A stretch of 33,025 nt of DNA from Oscillospiraceae bacterium. Its GTDB lineage: Bacteria > Bacillota > Clostridia > Oscillospirales > Oscillospiraceae. The translations under genes and the position numbers were made by a program. Below are positions 16,269 through 24,274 of the stretch, piece by piece (positions within the stretch are counted from its first letter, which is position 1; the number at the start of each line of letters is the position of its first letter). The notes under the pieces were generated by a model. It did no database searches. It worked only from the letters and a program-made list of their open reading frames with translations, and was not told where the DNA came from. The stretch is taken from contig JAFYHU010000045.1 in NCBI GenBank assembly GCA_017538965.1, forward strand, positions 1-33,025, written 5' to 3'.

Positions 16269-19200
16269 TTAACTTTCTTTTGGTGGTTCGGCAGGCTTTG
16301 AAGCCTCGGCGGGTTTTGGCGGTTCGCTCGGTTTTTCGGCTTCGTTCTGCTTTTCCGATCCTTTCTGCTTCTCGGCCTCTGCCTGTTTTTCCGCTTTTTC
16401 CTTCTTCTCGGCTTCGTGCTTTTTCTCTTCTTCGTCCTGCTTCTTATGAATATTGTCGATATTCTCGGTGGTACCGCCGCCGAAGTCGTCCGGTGCGCGG
16501 AATTCGCCCTTTTCAACCAGCCGCAGGAAAGCATCCACCACATCCTGGGTCAGCTGCGTACCGCCGTTTTCCCGGATAATCGACACGACCTTGTCAAAGT
16601 TCATGCGGTTGCGGTAGGGGCGGTTCGAGTACATGGCGTCGAAGCAGTCGGCCACAGCGATGATCTGGGCGACACGGGGAATCTGGTCCCCCTTCAGATG
16701 GTTGGGATAGCCCTTGCCGTCCGGGCGCTCGTGATGCGCCTGCGCACCGACGGCGAGCTCCGGCATGATGCTGATATCCTTGAGCGTATCGTAACCCTTG
16801 GTCGCATGGGACTTGATGGTTTCGAATTCCTCATCGCTCAGCTTGCCGGGCTTGTTCAGCACCTCGGGCGGAATGCCGACCTTTCCGATATCATGCAGCA
16901 GGGCAATGCGGTAAAATCTCTCGACGGACTCGTCGTCATAGCCCAGTTCCCGTGCCAGCATTACCGTATATTTTGCCACCCGGCTTGAGTGGCCGTTGGT
17001 ATAGGTGTCCTTCATATCGATGACTTTGGCGAAAGCTTCCGTGATCTCGCTGACCAGCATCATGGTCTCTTTCTGCTTCTTTTCCAGCGCCCGGGTTTTG
17101 GCCTTGACATAATACCGGATCGAAAGCCCCAGCAGGATCAGTACCAGCAACGCGACCATAACGATGAACCAGACCTCTTCGTAGTAGGCCTTTTCCTTGA
17201 CGATCTGGACGGAGACTTCCTTGCTGCCGCGGCCCATCGAATCCTTCAGCCTCATGATGAAGTTGTAGGTGCCGCCTTTCAGGTTGGTGTAGTCCACCGG
17301 AACCAGGTCGCTGCGGCTGATGGCGGCGTTTTCTTCCTCAAAGCCCTCCAGATGATAGGAGACCTGCGGATCCATCAGCGAATAGTTGAAGACAAAGCTG
17401 CTGATGGTGAGCTTCTGCGAGGTCGACGGAATGGTGAAGTTCCCGTCCTCGTCGGGATAGATGCGCACGCCGTCCACATCGACGTAAGGCACCGCCACCT
17501 TCAGTTCGTTCACGTCCTCAAACGGCGTCTCGATGTTGACCTTTGCCACGCCCGTCGTGCTGGCCATATACAGGTCGCCGTCCGCGGTCAGTTCGCTGTA
17601 GGAGTTTGCCGTCGCGATGCAGGGCAGGCCGTTGGCCCGGCCGTAGTACACCGGCGTCAGTTCTTCGTTCGCAATCAGTTCGTCCGCGGGGACGACGTAG
17701 ATGCCGTTGCTGGAAAGAACCCAGATATCCCGCGCGCTGTTTTCATAAATGTCAAAGTTATTGGAATACGGGAACTTCTGAATCGACGTTACCTGATAAT
17801 CCGCCGTCATATAGGCGATTGAGTTGCTGGTTACGATCCAGAAGAGATTGCGGTACGGGTCGTGTTTGATGCGCATGACCACATCGGATTTCAGGCCGTC
17901 CTCCGTCCCGACATGCTGGGTGCCGGCATCGTTGATGATGTAGATGCCGCCGCCGTCCGTTCCAAGGACGATATCGCCGTTCTCCCCTTCCGTCACGGTG
18001 AGAACTTCGATGTTGACGATGCCGTCGTCCTTCCCGTAACTTCTCGTTACGCTGTCGCCCTCAATGACGCTGACGCCGCCGGTGCTGGCAACCAGCACGG
18101 AACCGTCCTTCCGCTCACATACCGCGCGGATGCGGTCGGAGAGCAGCCCGTCCTGCTCGCTGAACACGGTCAGCTTACCGTGATCGTAACGCAGCAGGCC
18201 GTACTTGCGCCAGGTGGAAATCCAGAGTCGGCCACCGCTGTCGCGGATGATCGACCGGATGCGGCATCCGTCCAGCATCTCGAGCAAATCGGTATAGGGA
18301 AGCTCTTCTCCGGATGCGGTGACGGTGCTCTCCAGCGGAAGTGCTTTTGCGACGGCGTTCCTCCCGATCACGATCAGCCCCGTATCGGCGCCGACAAAGA
18401 GCTGGTCGTCCAGCATGCAGGTAGAGTTGACAACCGCCGACGAGAGGTCAAAGCGGTCAAAGGTATCGGAAAACTGGTTGGGAACGATCTTCATCACGCC
18501 CTGCCGGGTGGAGGTAAACCACAGGTTGCCGGCATAGTCGGTCATGACATGGCCGACCGAGCTGTCCATCGGGACGTTGTCCAGCAGCGTAAAGCCCATT
18601 TTCGTGATGATCCCGATGCCGTTTCCGGCGCAGACCCAGATCTGTCCGTCGATGCTTTCAAAGCGCTCGATGCTGGTCAGCGGGGAAGCATCGCGCGCGC
18701 CAGTCTGTGCAAAGGTCTCGCCGATCGCGCCGTACAAAACGCGCGAGTCCTCGGTGCCGAGATAGACCATCCCGATATGATCCGGGTCGGGAAGCAGACT
18801 GATCACGTCCTTCACCCCGGAATTCTCATGGCTGATATAATTGACAAGTCTGCTGTTCTTCAGCGTAAACAGGTCGCCCATCTGCGTCAGGCCGTACAGC
18901 AGACCGTCGCTTCCGGCGCGCAGATCCCGCATGTAGGCTTCCTGGATTCGCTCGTCTCTGATCGGATGCACTCTGAGATTCTGATCGATCGCCGCCACGC
19001 CGGCCGTTGTCGCGACATAGATGATGCCGTTTTCATCCTCGGTAATGGCGCGGATATTGTTGGCCTTCAGTCCGTCTGCTTTCCCCCAGGTTTTGACCCG
19101 TCCGTTGCGCATCATGACGACGCCGCTGTCGTTGGTGCCGATCCAGAGTCGGTCGAGATGGTCCACGTACAGGCAGATGGCATTGGTGATGCCCGTCGTC

Positions 19201-19526
19201 GAATCCATGCGCACAAAGTCGTTTCCGTCATAGCGGATCAGGCCGCTGTAGCTGCCGATCCAGATGAAGCCCTCGCTGGTCTCGGCGATGGCGTTGGCTT
19301 CGGAGGTTGGAAGTCCGTTCGTATTGTCGTAAAGAACCGTGGAATAGCCCTCGGAACCTCTCGTCAGGTCAACCGCGGATTTCCGGTTGGGCGTCCCGGA
19401 CGCGTTCAGGTTGATTCCCTCCGCCCGGCAGGCTTCCGTCAGACCGAACAGCATGGAAATCAGCAGCAGGACTGCCAGAATCCGGCCGATTCTTCTGAAA
19501 CTATGAGATTGGATGATTCTTGTCAT
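16269..19526 (-). CDS. Membrane sensor with Reg_prop propeller, Y_Y_Y and HD-GYP domains
   Basis: A 1,085-residue protein. A signal peptide (residues 1-37) precedes an extracellular two-component-type propeller with many Reg_prop repeats (GFIWIGSYSGLIRYDG, DRLWIGTNDSGVVMM, GRLWISTWRKYGLLRYD). A Y_Y_Y-like domain (about 690-775, with YHLEGFEEENAAISRS) leads to one membrane helix (about 785-805). An HD-GYP domain follows: LHDIGKVGIP near 877 and HHERPDGKGYP near 931-941, the motifs of c-di-GMP phosphodiesterases. The last ~60 residues are a Lys/Glu/Ala then Pro/Glu tail. Such propellers usually sense sugars or cell-wall pieces and signal to kinases; coupling to HD-GYP is less common. AGGAG precedes the ATG. 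Confidence 0.92.
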   Translation of the reverse strand: MTRIIQSHSFRRIGRILAVLLLISMLFGLTEACRAEGINLNASGTPNRKSAVDLTRGSEGYSTVLYDNTNGLPTSEANAIAETSEGFIWIGSYSGLIRYDGNDFVRMDSTTGITNAICLYVDHLDRLWIGTNDSGVVMMRNGRVKTWGKADGLKANNIRAITEDENGIIYVATTAGVAAIDQNLRVHPIRDERIQEAYMRDLRAGSDGLLYGLTQMGDLFTLKNSRLVNYISHENSGVKDVISLLPDPDHIGMVYLGTEDSRVLYGAIGETFAQTGARDASPLTSIERFESIDGQIWVCAGNGIGIITKMGFTLLDNVPMDSSVGHVMTDYAGNLWFTSTRQGVMKIVPNQFSDTFDRFDLSSAVVNSTCMLDDQLFVGADTGLIVIGRNAVAKALPLESTVTASGEELPYTDLLEMLDGCRIRSIIRDSGGRLWISTWRKYGLLRYDHGKLTVFSEQDGLLSDRIRAVCERKDGSVLVASTGGVSVIEGDSVTRSYGKDDGIVNIEVLTVTEGENGDIVLGTDGGGIYIINDAGTQHVGTEDGLKSDVVMRIKHDPYRNLFWIVTSNSIAYMTADYQVTSIQKFPYSNNFDIYENSARDIWVLSSNGIYVVPADELIANEELTPVYYGRANGLPCIATANSYSELTADGDLYMASTTGVAKVNIETPFEDVNELKVAVPYVDVDGVRIYPDEDGNFTIPSTSQKLTISSFVFNYSLMDPQVSYHLEGFEEENAAISRSDLVPVDYTNLKGGTYNFIMRLKDSMGRGSKEVSVQIVKEKAYYEEVWFIVMVALLVLILLGLSIRYYVKAKTRALEKKQKETMMLVSEITEAFAKVIDMKDTYTNGHSSRVAKYTVMLARELGYDDESVERFYRIALLHDIGKVGIPPEVLNKPGKLSDEEFETIKSHATKGYDTLKDISIMPELAVGAQAHHERPDGKGYPNHLKGDQIPRVAQIIAVADCFDAMYSNRPYRNRMNFDKVVSIIRENGGTQLTQDVVDAFLRLVEKGEFRAPDDFGGGTTENIDNIHKKQDEEEKKHEAEKKEKAEKQAEAEKQKGSEKQNEAEKPSEPPKPAEASKPAEPPKES

Positions 19527-19543
19527 GCAGGATCGTCTCCTCT

Positions 19544-19604
19544 GTCCGGATATCTTCCGGACACTTTATCATACTCCAAGCTCCGTCAAAAGTCAAATCC
19601 GGAC
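19544..19604 (-). promoter_or_regulatory. Promoter of the Reg_prop/HD-GYP gene with three TCCGGAC boxes
   Basis: TTGACT (19591-19596) and TATGAT (19568-19573), 17 bases apart on the minus strand. GTCCGGA (19544-19550) and TCCGGAC (19556-19562) form a perfect inverted repeat at the probable start point, and another TCCGGAC (19598-19604) lies just upstream of the -35 box. This layout suggests a repressor site (inference). Confidence 0.7.
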
Positions 19605-19624
19605 AGGGGACGGTTCTCCGTCTG

Positions 19625-20566
19625 CTAAACCGCTGTCAGAATGTGCATATTGCGGATCTCGGGGTCGCCGATCCGGTCGTTCACTGCGTAGGCATGCCGC
19701 TCCAAATCTTCCCCGTCAACCCGCGTGAGGTTCTGCCGCTTCAGCTCCTCTGTGATGGCGGAAGCCGTGCCTTCGATCAGCCGCTTCTTCTCCCCGGCAA
19801 AGGAAGGGCTGTTTTCTCCCGTAAGGATCGCTTCCAGCGGTCCCGCAAGCCCGTTCAGCTTCGAAAGACTCCGCAGTGCGCGAAAGCTCCACTTGTAGTA
19901 GGGCCGATACCGGCGGTTCAGCAGAAAGATCGCCGCCAGCGCGCTGTTGACGAATTCAAATGCCGCGAGCTGCGCGGCCCCGGTCTCGCCGTGCCGCAGG
20001 CAGCGCCCGTAATTATACTGTCCTGACTGCGCCATCAGCAGCACCTGCCCCGCCAGCCGCTTGAGGCGCACATTCTCGGGGAAGTACCGGAGTGACTCCC
20101 GGATGCGCGTCACATCGCCTGCGTTGTCGAAGAACAGTTCTCCGTCGGTCGCTTCGAAAAGCGCCTGTTCCGGAAGGCTCAGCCACTGCTCCGTGCTGAG
20201 TCGGCCGTCTTCGGTTCCGGCGGTTTTCAGGAAGAATTCTGCTGTCCGCAGCACCCCGCGCCGGGCTCCGCCCACCGGCAGCATCACGGGCCGTTCAAAA
20301 CCGCGAAAGCTCCGCGGGAGCTTCGCGTAAGCCCGTTCCAGCAGGAAAGCCGTCCGCCGGTCCACCTGCTCTTCGCCGGGCAGAAAGAGGCAGAACCCCG
20401 GCTCAAAGTCGTGGTCCTGCGAACATTCGTCGTCAAAGCCGAAGCATTCCGACCCGCTGCCGATCAATCCGGCTGCGAGATACGGAAGTACCGCGGGAAA
20501 GTCCCGCTCCAGCATGGGTTTTCCGCATTCTTCAAAGAACGCCTTTGACAGTTCAAGCCCGTTCAC
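19625..20566 (-). CDS. DUF4037 domain protein (nucleotidyltransferase-like)
   Basis: A 313-residue soluble protein. From the GTG at 20566 it reads VNGLELSKAFFEECGKPML, the typical N-terminus of DUF4037 proteins, so this start is chosen over ATGs upstream that lie in the TPR gene and give an Arg/Ser-rich nonsense stretch. LIGSGSECFGFDDECSQDHDF (residues 34-54) resembles the GS...DxD signature of pol-beta-type nucleotidyltransferases: GSGS at 36-39, Asp51 and Asp53. The DUF4037 core lies in about 130-230. It overlaps the TPR gene by 14 bases, with AAGGAGG upstream. Substrate unknown; DUF4037 and TPR genes often pair in clostridia. Confidence 0.88.
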   Translation of the reverse strand: MNGLELSKAFFEECGKPMLERDFPAVLPYLAAGLIGSGSECFGFDDECSQDHDFEPGFCLFLPGEEQVDRRTAFLLERAYAKLPRSFRGFERPVMLPVGGARRGVLRTAEFFLKTAGTEDGRLSTEQWLSLPEQALFEATDGELFFDNAGDVTRIRESLRYFPENVRLKRLAGQVLLMAQSGQYNYGRCLRHGETGAAQLAAFEFVNSALAAIFLLNRRYRPYYKWSFRALRSLSKLNGLAGPLEAILTGENSPSFAGEKKRLIEGTASAITEELKRQNLTRVDGEDLERHAYAVNDRIGDPEIRNMHILTAV

Positions 20567-21311
20567 GGATCTGCTTCGCCTCCTTTTCCAGTCTTTCCGC
20601 CTCCAGGAACCAGCCGTAATACGAAAAACCCGGCGCGCACTTCTTGCATACGAAGGCATAGTACTCGTTCCGGGGAACTCCGGGATCGGAGAGAAAATCG
20701 GACGCCTGCTCCAGAAGCGCGTTGATGCGCTCTTCGCCCTCCTCCGTGCCGAACTCGAGCGCAATGGTGTCTGCCCGGTTCAGGCAGGTGATTGCCTGTT
20801 CCAGCGATCCCCCGGGGACCTTGGCCATCTCGTCCATCGCCCGGTCGAAAAGCGCGTAAGCGTCCTCATACTTTCCCAGATCCCGGCAGGTCACGGCCAT
20901 GTTGTTGTAAAGACCGCCCAGCAGATGGCGCGGGGTATCGGGAGTCGCTTCATAGACCGCGCGGGCTTTTTCGAAAAGGCTGAGCGCCCGTTCCGGCTTC
21001 CCGAAGGCGCTGCAGGCCGTCGCCGCGTTGACGTAGGTGGTTCCGGACGTCAGGGTCCCCGAAAAGTCAAGTTGATCCAGCAGCGTCAGCGCCTGATCGG
21101 CCGCTTTGAGCGCCTCGACTCCGCGCCCGGCCTTGCGGTAATGTCCGATCAGTTCGTTTGCCAGCATCAGCTGGCCGCGCAGATCCTCCGCGTTGATCGC
21201 TTCCTGCATCCACCAGAGCAGGTGGCGTTCCGCGCCGTCATAGTCCTGTTCTTCCAGAAGCCGGTCCAGCTTGTCCATGATGCGCTGCTGCGGTACGGGT
21301 TCTCTCTTCAT
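20553..21311 (-). CDS. Tetratricopeptide-repeat protein
   Basis: A 252-residue soluble protein made of helical TPR-type repeats: YDGAERHLLWWMQEAI, RGQLMLANELIGHYRKAGRGVEAL, TYVNAATACSAFGKPERALSLFEKA, GLYNNMAVTCRDLGKYEDAYALFDRA and EQAITCLNRADTIALEFG. It ends with a short Cys-containing stretch, FVCKKCAPGFSYYGWF. TPRs bind other proteins. It begins 9 bases after the CotH gene and overlaps the DUF4037 gene, so it is a likely partner of either; it has no enzymatic motif. Confidence 0.88.
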   Translation of the reverse strand: MKREPVPQQRIMDKLDRLLEEQDYDGAERHLLWWMQEAINAEDLRGQLMLANELIGHYRKAGRGVEALKAADQALTLLDQLDFSGTLTSGTTYVNAATACSAFGKPERALSLFEKARAVYEATPDTPRHLLGGLYNNMAVTCRDLGKYEDAYALFDRAMDEMAKVPGGSLEQAITCLNRADTIALEFGTEEGEERINALLEQASDFLSDPGVPRNEYYAFVCKKCAPGFSYYGWFLEAERLEKEAKQIRERA

Positions 21312-21320
21312 AATCAGACC

Positions 21321-23801
21321 TCAGTAGTATTCCGGAAAATATTTGTGCATCTCTTCCCTGCTGACAAGGGTCAGTTTCTGCAGCCCCTTGACCCAGCTGA
21401 CCATGCGTTCCTCCGTCAGATGGCTGCGCAGCTCTATGATGTTCCTCTTCCATTTGAGAAAAGGATCGTTCCAGCGCTCGCAGTCTTTTTTAACGGTCTC
21501 CTCGTCGAGCGGCAGCAGCAGTCTGTCCAGTAGCGCAGCGGCGTTCTCCGCCGTCAGTCCTCTCTCCGTCAGACCTGCGCAGTTTCGCAGAAAGCGTTCC
21601 CGATACTCCGGGTTTTTCAGCAGCGCGCTGTTGACCGGTCCCAGCTGGGTGGCAGCCTTTGCGTTGTTCCATCTTGCCTCGGTGTTCAGAAGCGAAAAAT
21701 CCAGATCATACAGGACCATCTGCCATTTGGCATTCTCGGAAAGCTTGACATAGCGGATGTTCCCGTTGATGTCCTGATTGTCGAACCAGGCTTCCATCCC
21801 CATCCAGCAGGCCAGCGAGTCGAGATCCAGCCGCTCGTCGACATAGTTGTAGCACTCGCTGTCCGCCATGTTGTGTGTCGTGATATATCGGAACAATTCC
21901 ATCAGGTCTTCCGGCGGCGCCGTCACTCTCGCCATCCTCACGCCCTCGGCGGGGCTCCCGGTATGCGCCTCGAAGTATTCTTCCGAATAGGCCTCGCGCC
22001 AGGCATAAACCCCGTAGTATTCGCCGTTGATGTAAACCGCCGTATAACGCACGTTCTGCGGATACAGCGAAGGGCAGACCTCCCCGGTCAGCATGGAGGC
22101 AAAACAGTCGCGCACGGTGTCCAGATTGACACAGGTTCCGCCGCGGAGAAGCAGCAAGGAAAACTCCGTCACCTTTCCGTTCCCAAACAGGTCGCAGGAA
22201 ATGCTTCCTCCGTAGCGGGAGGCAAATTTCAGTTCAAAGCTCTTTTTTCGAAAACTTTCCCTCGATTTTGCCCCATGCAGTTCGACCGAACAGTCCGCCG
22301 AGAAGCCCTCCCCTTCCGGCGCGAAGAAGGAGACCGAAGCATCGCTCCTGGCCTCGGCGCCGCGCCCGGCAGTATAGACGCCTCCCGCCCCGAACATTTC
22401 TTTCGGATCGCACACCAGGCTGGTCACGGGCAGGCTGTCGTTTTCATGCAGAATATAGCTGAAGGTCGCGGGGCTGCTTATCAGTTTTCCCTCTTCGATG
22501 CTGACGGCGCGCAGCACGGTCGTGTCCGTAACCCGGATCGGTTCTTCATAGAGGCTGTCCGTGCCGTCCGGTACGCTGCCGTCGAGAGTGTAATAAATCT
22601 TTCCCTTTCCGCTCAGTGCAACCGTCAGCTCTTCTTGGTCCGGGTAAACGCCCTGTTCTGCCGAAGCCTTCGGTTTTTCCGAGATCAGGCGGAAGCCTTC
22701 TCCGTTCTCCTCTCCGGGTGTGGGCTGTGCGAAATAAAAAGCACCGGCCCGTCCGTCCATCCGCCCGATGCTTCCGTTCAGCGGCATGTCATGCACCCAC
22801 AGCCGGTCGGAAATCCTTCCCTCTCCGTCCGAGACATACAGCCGCTCGTCCGTGCCGATCCGGAAGTCGGCGTGGAAGAACTCCTTTCCGCTCATGCTGC
22901 TGTCGCCCGAGCAGAAGACCACAAAGCGCTCGCCGGGCTGAAGCTGCCTTTCCGGCAGACGTGTTTTCTGCAGATGATCCTCATCGTCCGACAGCCGGTA
23001 CTGTCCCAGATTCAGCGGCTCGTCCGATGTGTTTTTCAGTTCGAGCCAGTCGTAGCATTCCCCGTTCTGTTTCTGATAGCTGCCGTTATAGCAGACCGCT
23101 TCCTCGATCACCAGCGGCCCGTGCTCGTCCGACTTCTCCAGCCAGGCTTCATAGCCTTCCCTGGAATTCGGAAAGCCCGGCGTCGCCATCCAGGTGACTG
23201 CCGGCTCTCCGTCCGCTTCTCCCTCGTCCGGCCGAAATACGACCGCGCGGTCCTTCCCGGTCTCCCCGTAGGTCACCGCGTCGATCAGCAGTCCGGACGG
23301 AGAACACAGAAAAATCTGTCCCCCGGCTTTCGAGAGCGAGAAGTTCGTATGGTATTCTCCCTCGGTTCTGTCCTTTCCCGAACAGAAGAGAACAACCCTC
23401 TCTCCGCCGTCCAGCCGGATCGCGGGGATCTGCCATTTTCTGACGTTCTTCTCCTGATCCGACAGCCAGCAGTTTTCCAGCGAAACCGCGTCTTCCCCGA
23501 TATTTATCAGCTCCACCCAGTCCGAACTCTCCCCGTCCTCGTCGAAGAGGCACGCTTTGTTCGACGGCATCGCTTCCGAAATGCGCAGCGATGCCGGCAG
23601 GCGGCTCTCTTCCTCCGATTCGGATTCGAAGGACGGTGCTGCCTCGGGCGTCTGCGGCGTCTGTGCGGCTTCCGTCTCCGCCGTTTTGGTTGGTGCTTCG
23701 GCGTTCTCCGGATGCATCTGCGTCCGGCCGTACCAGCCGAGAAACAGCGCGCAGAGCAGAAGCAGAAGGAGTATCGGCCCCTGACGGAATATCTTCTTCA
23801 T
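21321..23801 (-). CDS. CotH-kinase surface protein with two LTD domains
   Basis: An 826-residue exported protein. A membrane anchor (about 9-24) and a Thr/Glu/Pro linker (30-68) come first. Two lamin-tail domains follow, about 71-180 (SSDWVELINIGEDAVSLENCWLSD) and 230-345 (CYDWLELKNTSDEPLNLGQYRLSD). About 385-450 is a chitobiase/HEX C-type segment (GKIYYTLDGSVP). The CotH kinase occupies about 455-790: SFRKKSFELKF, INGEYYGVYAWREAY, FDNQDINGN and MVLYDLDFSL with Asp699 and Asp701. CotH is a protein kinase of spore coat in Bacillus; clostridial surface versions have unknown targets. Its start has a poor ribosome site but overlaps a leader-ORF stop (ATGA), suggesting coupling. Confidence 0.9.
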   Translation of the reverse strand: MKKIFRQGPILLLLLLCALFLGWYGRTQMHPENAEAPTKTAETEAAQTPQTPEAAPSFESESEEESRLPASLRISEAMPSNKACLFDEDGESSDWVELINIGEDAVSLENCWLSDQEKNVRKWQIPAIRLDGGERVVLFCSGKDRTEGEYHTNFSLSKAGGQIFLCSPSGLLIDAVTYGETGKDRAVVFRPDEGEADGEPAVTWMATPGFPNSREGYEAWLEKSDEHGPLVIEEAVCYNGSYQKQNGECYDWLELKNTSDEPLNLGQYRLSDDEDHLQKTRLPERQLQPGERFVVFCSGDSSMSGKEFFHADFRIGTDERLYVSDGEGRISDRLWVHDMPLNGSIGRMDGRAGAFYFAQPTPGEENGEGFRLISEKPKASAEQGVYPDQEELTVALSGKGKIYYTLDGSVPDGTDSLYEEPIRVTDTTVLRAVSIEEGKLISSPATFSYILHENDSLPVTSLVCDPKEMFGAGGVYTAGRGAEARSDASVSFFAPEGEGFSADCSVELHGAKSRESFRKKSFELKFASRYGGSISCDLFGNGKVTEFSLLLLRGGTCVNLDTVRDCFASMLTGEVCPSLYPQNVRYTAVYINGEYYGVYAWREAYSEEYFEAHTGSPAEGVRMARVTAPPEDLMELFRYITTHNMADSECYNYVDERLDLDSLACWMGMEAWFDNQDINGNIRYVKLSENAKWQMVLYDLDFSLLNTEARWNNAKAATQLGPVNSALLKNPEYRERFLRNCAGLTERGLTAENAAALLDRLLLPLDEETVKKDCERWNDPFLKWKRNIIELRSHLTEERMVSWVKGLQKLTLVSREEMHKYFPEYY

Positions 23802-23836
23802 TTTTCGCCCGTCCGGGATCTCTTCCCTGTCCGCAT
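23798..23836 (-). CDS. Twelve-codon leader peptide upstream of the CotH gene
   Basis: MRTGKRSRTGEK followed by TGA. AGGAGG at 23844-23849 is 7 bases before its ATG (23836), a far better ribosome site than that of the CotH gene. Its stop shares ATGA with the CotH start, so ribosomes finishing it could re-initiate on cotH. It is rich in Arg and Lys codons. No terminator/antiterminator pair is obvious, so translational coupling rather than attenuation is favoured (inference). Confidence 0.6.
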   Translation of the reverse strand: MRTGKRSRTGEK

Positions 23837-23878
23837 GATGTTTCCTCCTGCGCGTGCCGCCGGGGCACGATTGCCTAC

Positions 23879-23907
23879 AGTATATGCAAAAGCACGCGGA
23901 AAAGCAA
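23879..23907 (-). promoter_or_regulatory. Promoter of the CotH-TPR-DUF4037 operon
   Basis: TTGCTT (23902-23907) and TATACT (23879-23884), 17 bases apart on the minus strand, about 43 bases before the leader peptide start codon. Confidence 0.7.
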
Positions 23908-23926
23908 GCGCTTTCCCCCCGAAAAA

Positions 23927-23961
23927 GAACGATGCCCCGCCTGTCTGGCGAGGCATCGTTC
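23927..23961 (-). terminator. Terminator after the double-glycine peptide gene
   Basis: GAACGATGCCCCGCC (23927-23941) pairs with 23947-23961 over 15 positions with one mismatch and a 5-base loop. The minus strand then reads TTTTTC. It separates the c-di-GMP operon from the CotH operon. Confidence 0.88.
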
Positions 23962-23972
23962 CGTGGATCGGA

Positions 23973-24206
23973 TCACGGGCGCCGAAAGAGGATTCTGCAT
24001 CTTGCGTTTTCACAGCCAAAATCTCCGCCGCTTTCGGTCGTCAGCGGCCCTTGGCAGAACGGACACAGTCCCTGCAGATAATACGCCATCTGATCGTTGG
24101 TCAGCGTGTCCAGCATTACCACCTTCATATCTTTCGTGTCGGTCCCTCCGGTGACGGCGTTGAGCAGCTCATCGTCCAGCGCCTGCATTCTTCTCTTTTT
24201 CTCCAT
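23973..24206 (-). CDS. Small peptide with double-glycine leader and four-cysteine ribbon
   Basis: A 77-residue protein. GGGAGG lies 7 bases before the ATG at 24206, preferred over an ATG at 24224. The N-terminus MEKKRRMQALDDELLNAVTGG resembles double-glycine leaders of bacteriocins and other RiPP-like peptides cut by C39 peptidase transporters; the predicted product would begin TDTKDMK. The remaining ~56 residues carry CPFC, 13 residues, then CENARC (CX2C-X13-CX4C), like a small zinc ribbon, and end in RRP. It sits 68 bases after the EAL gene and before a good terminator. No transporter or modification enzyme is visible here. It could simply be a cytoplasmic zinc-ribbon protein. Confidence 0.72.
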   Translation of the reverse strand: MEKKRRMQALDDELLNAVTGGTDTKDMKVVMLDTLTNDQMAYYLQGLCPFCQGPLTTESGGDFGCENARCRILFRRP

Positions 24207-24245
24207 TGCGCAGCCCTCCCGCATTGTTTTTCCTTCTTTTACCGC

Positions 24246-24254
24246 ATCATAGCA
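24246..24254 (-). promoter_or_regulatory. Possible extended -10 promoter for the double-glycine peptide
   Basis: TGCTATGAT on the minus strand is an extended -10 (TGN plus TATGAT), 40 bases before the start codon. No good -35 box is present. Cotranscription with the EAL gene is also possible. Confidence 0.35.
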
Positions 24255-24274
24255 CAGATTCCGTCACAAAACTG

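Noticed and set aside
20567-20764. N-terminal extension of the DUF4037 protein to an ATG at 20764
   Set aside because: The added 66 residues are Arg/Ser-rich and lie inside the TPR gene; the GTG at 20566 begins the usual family N-terminus.
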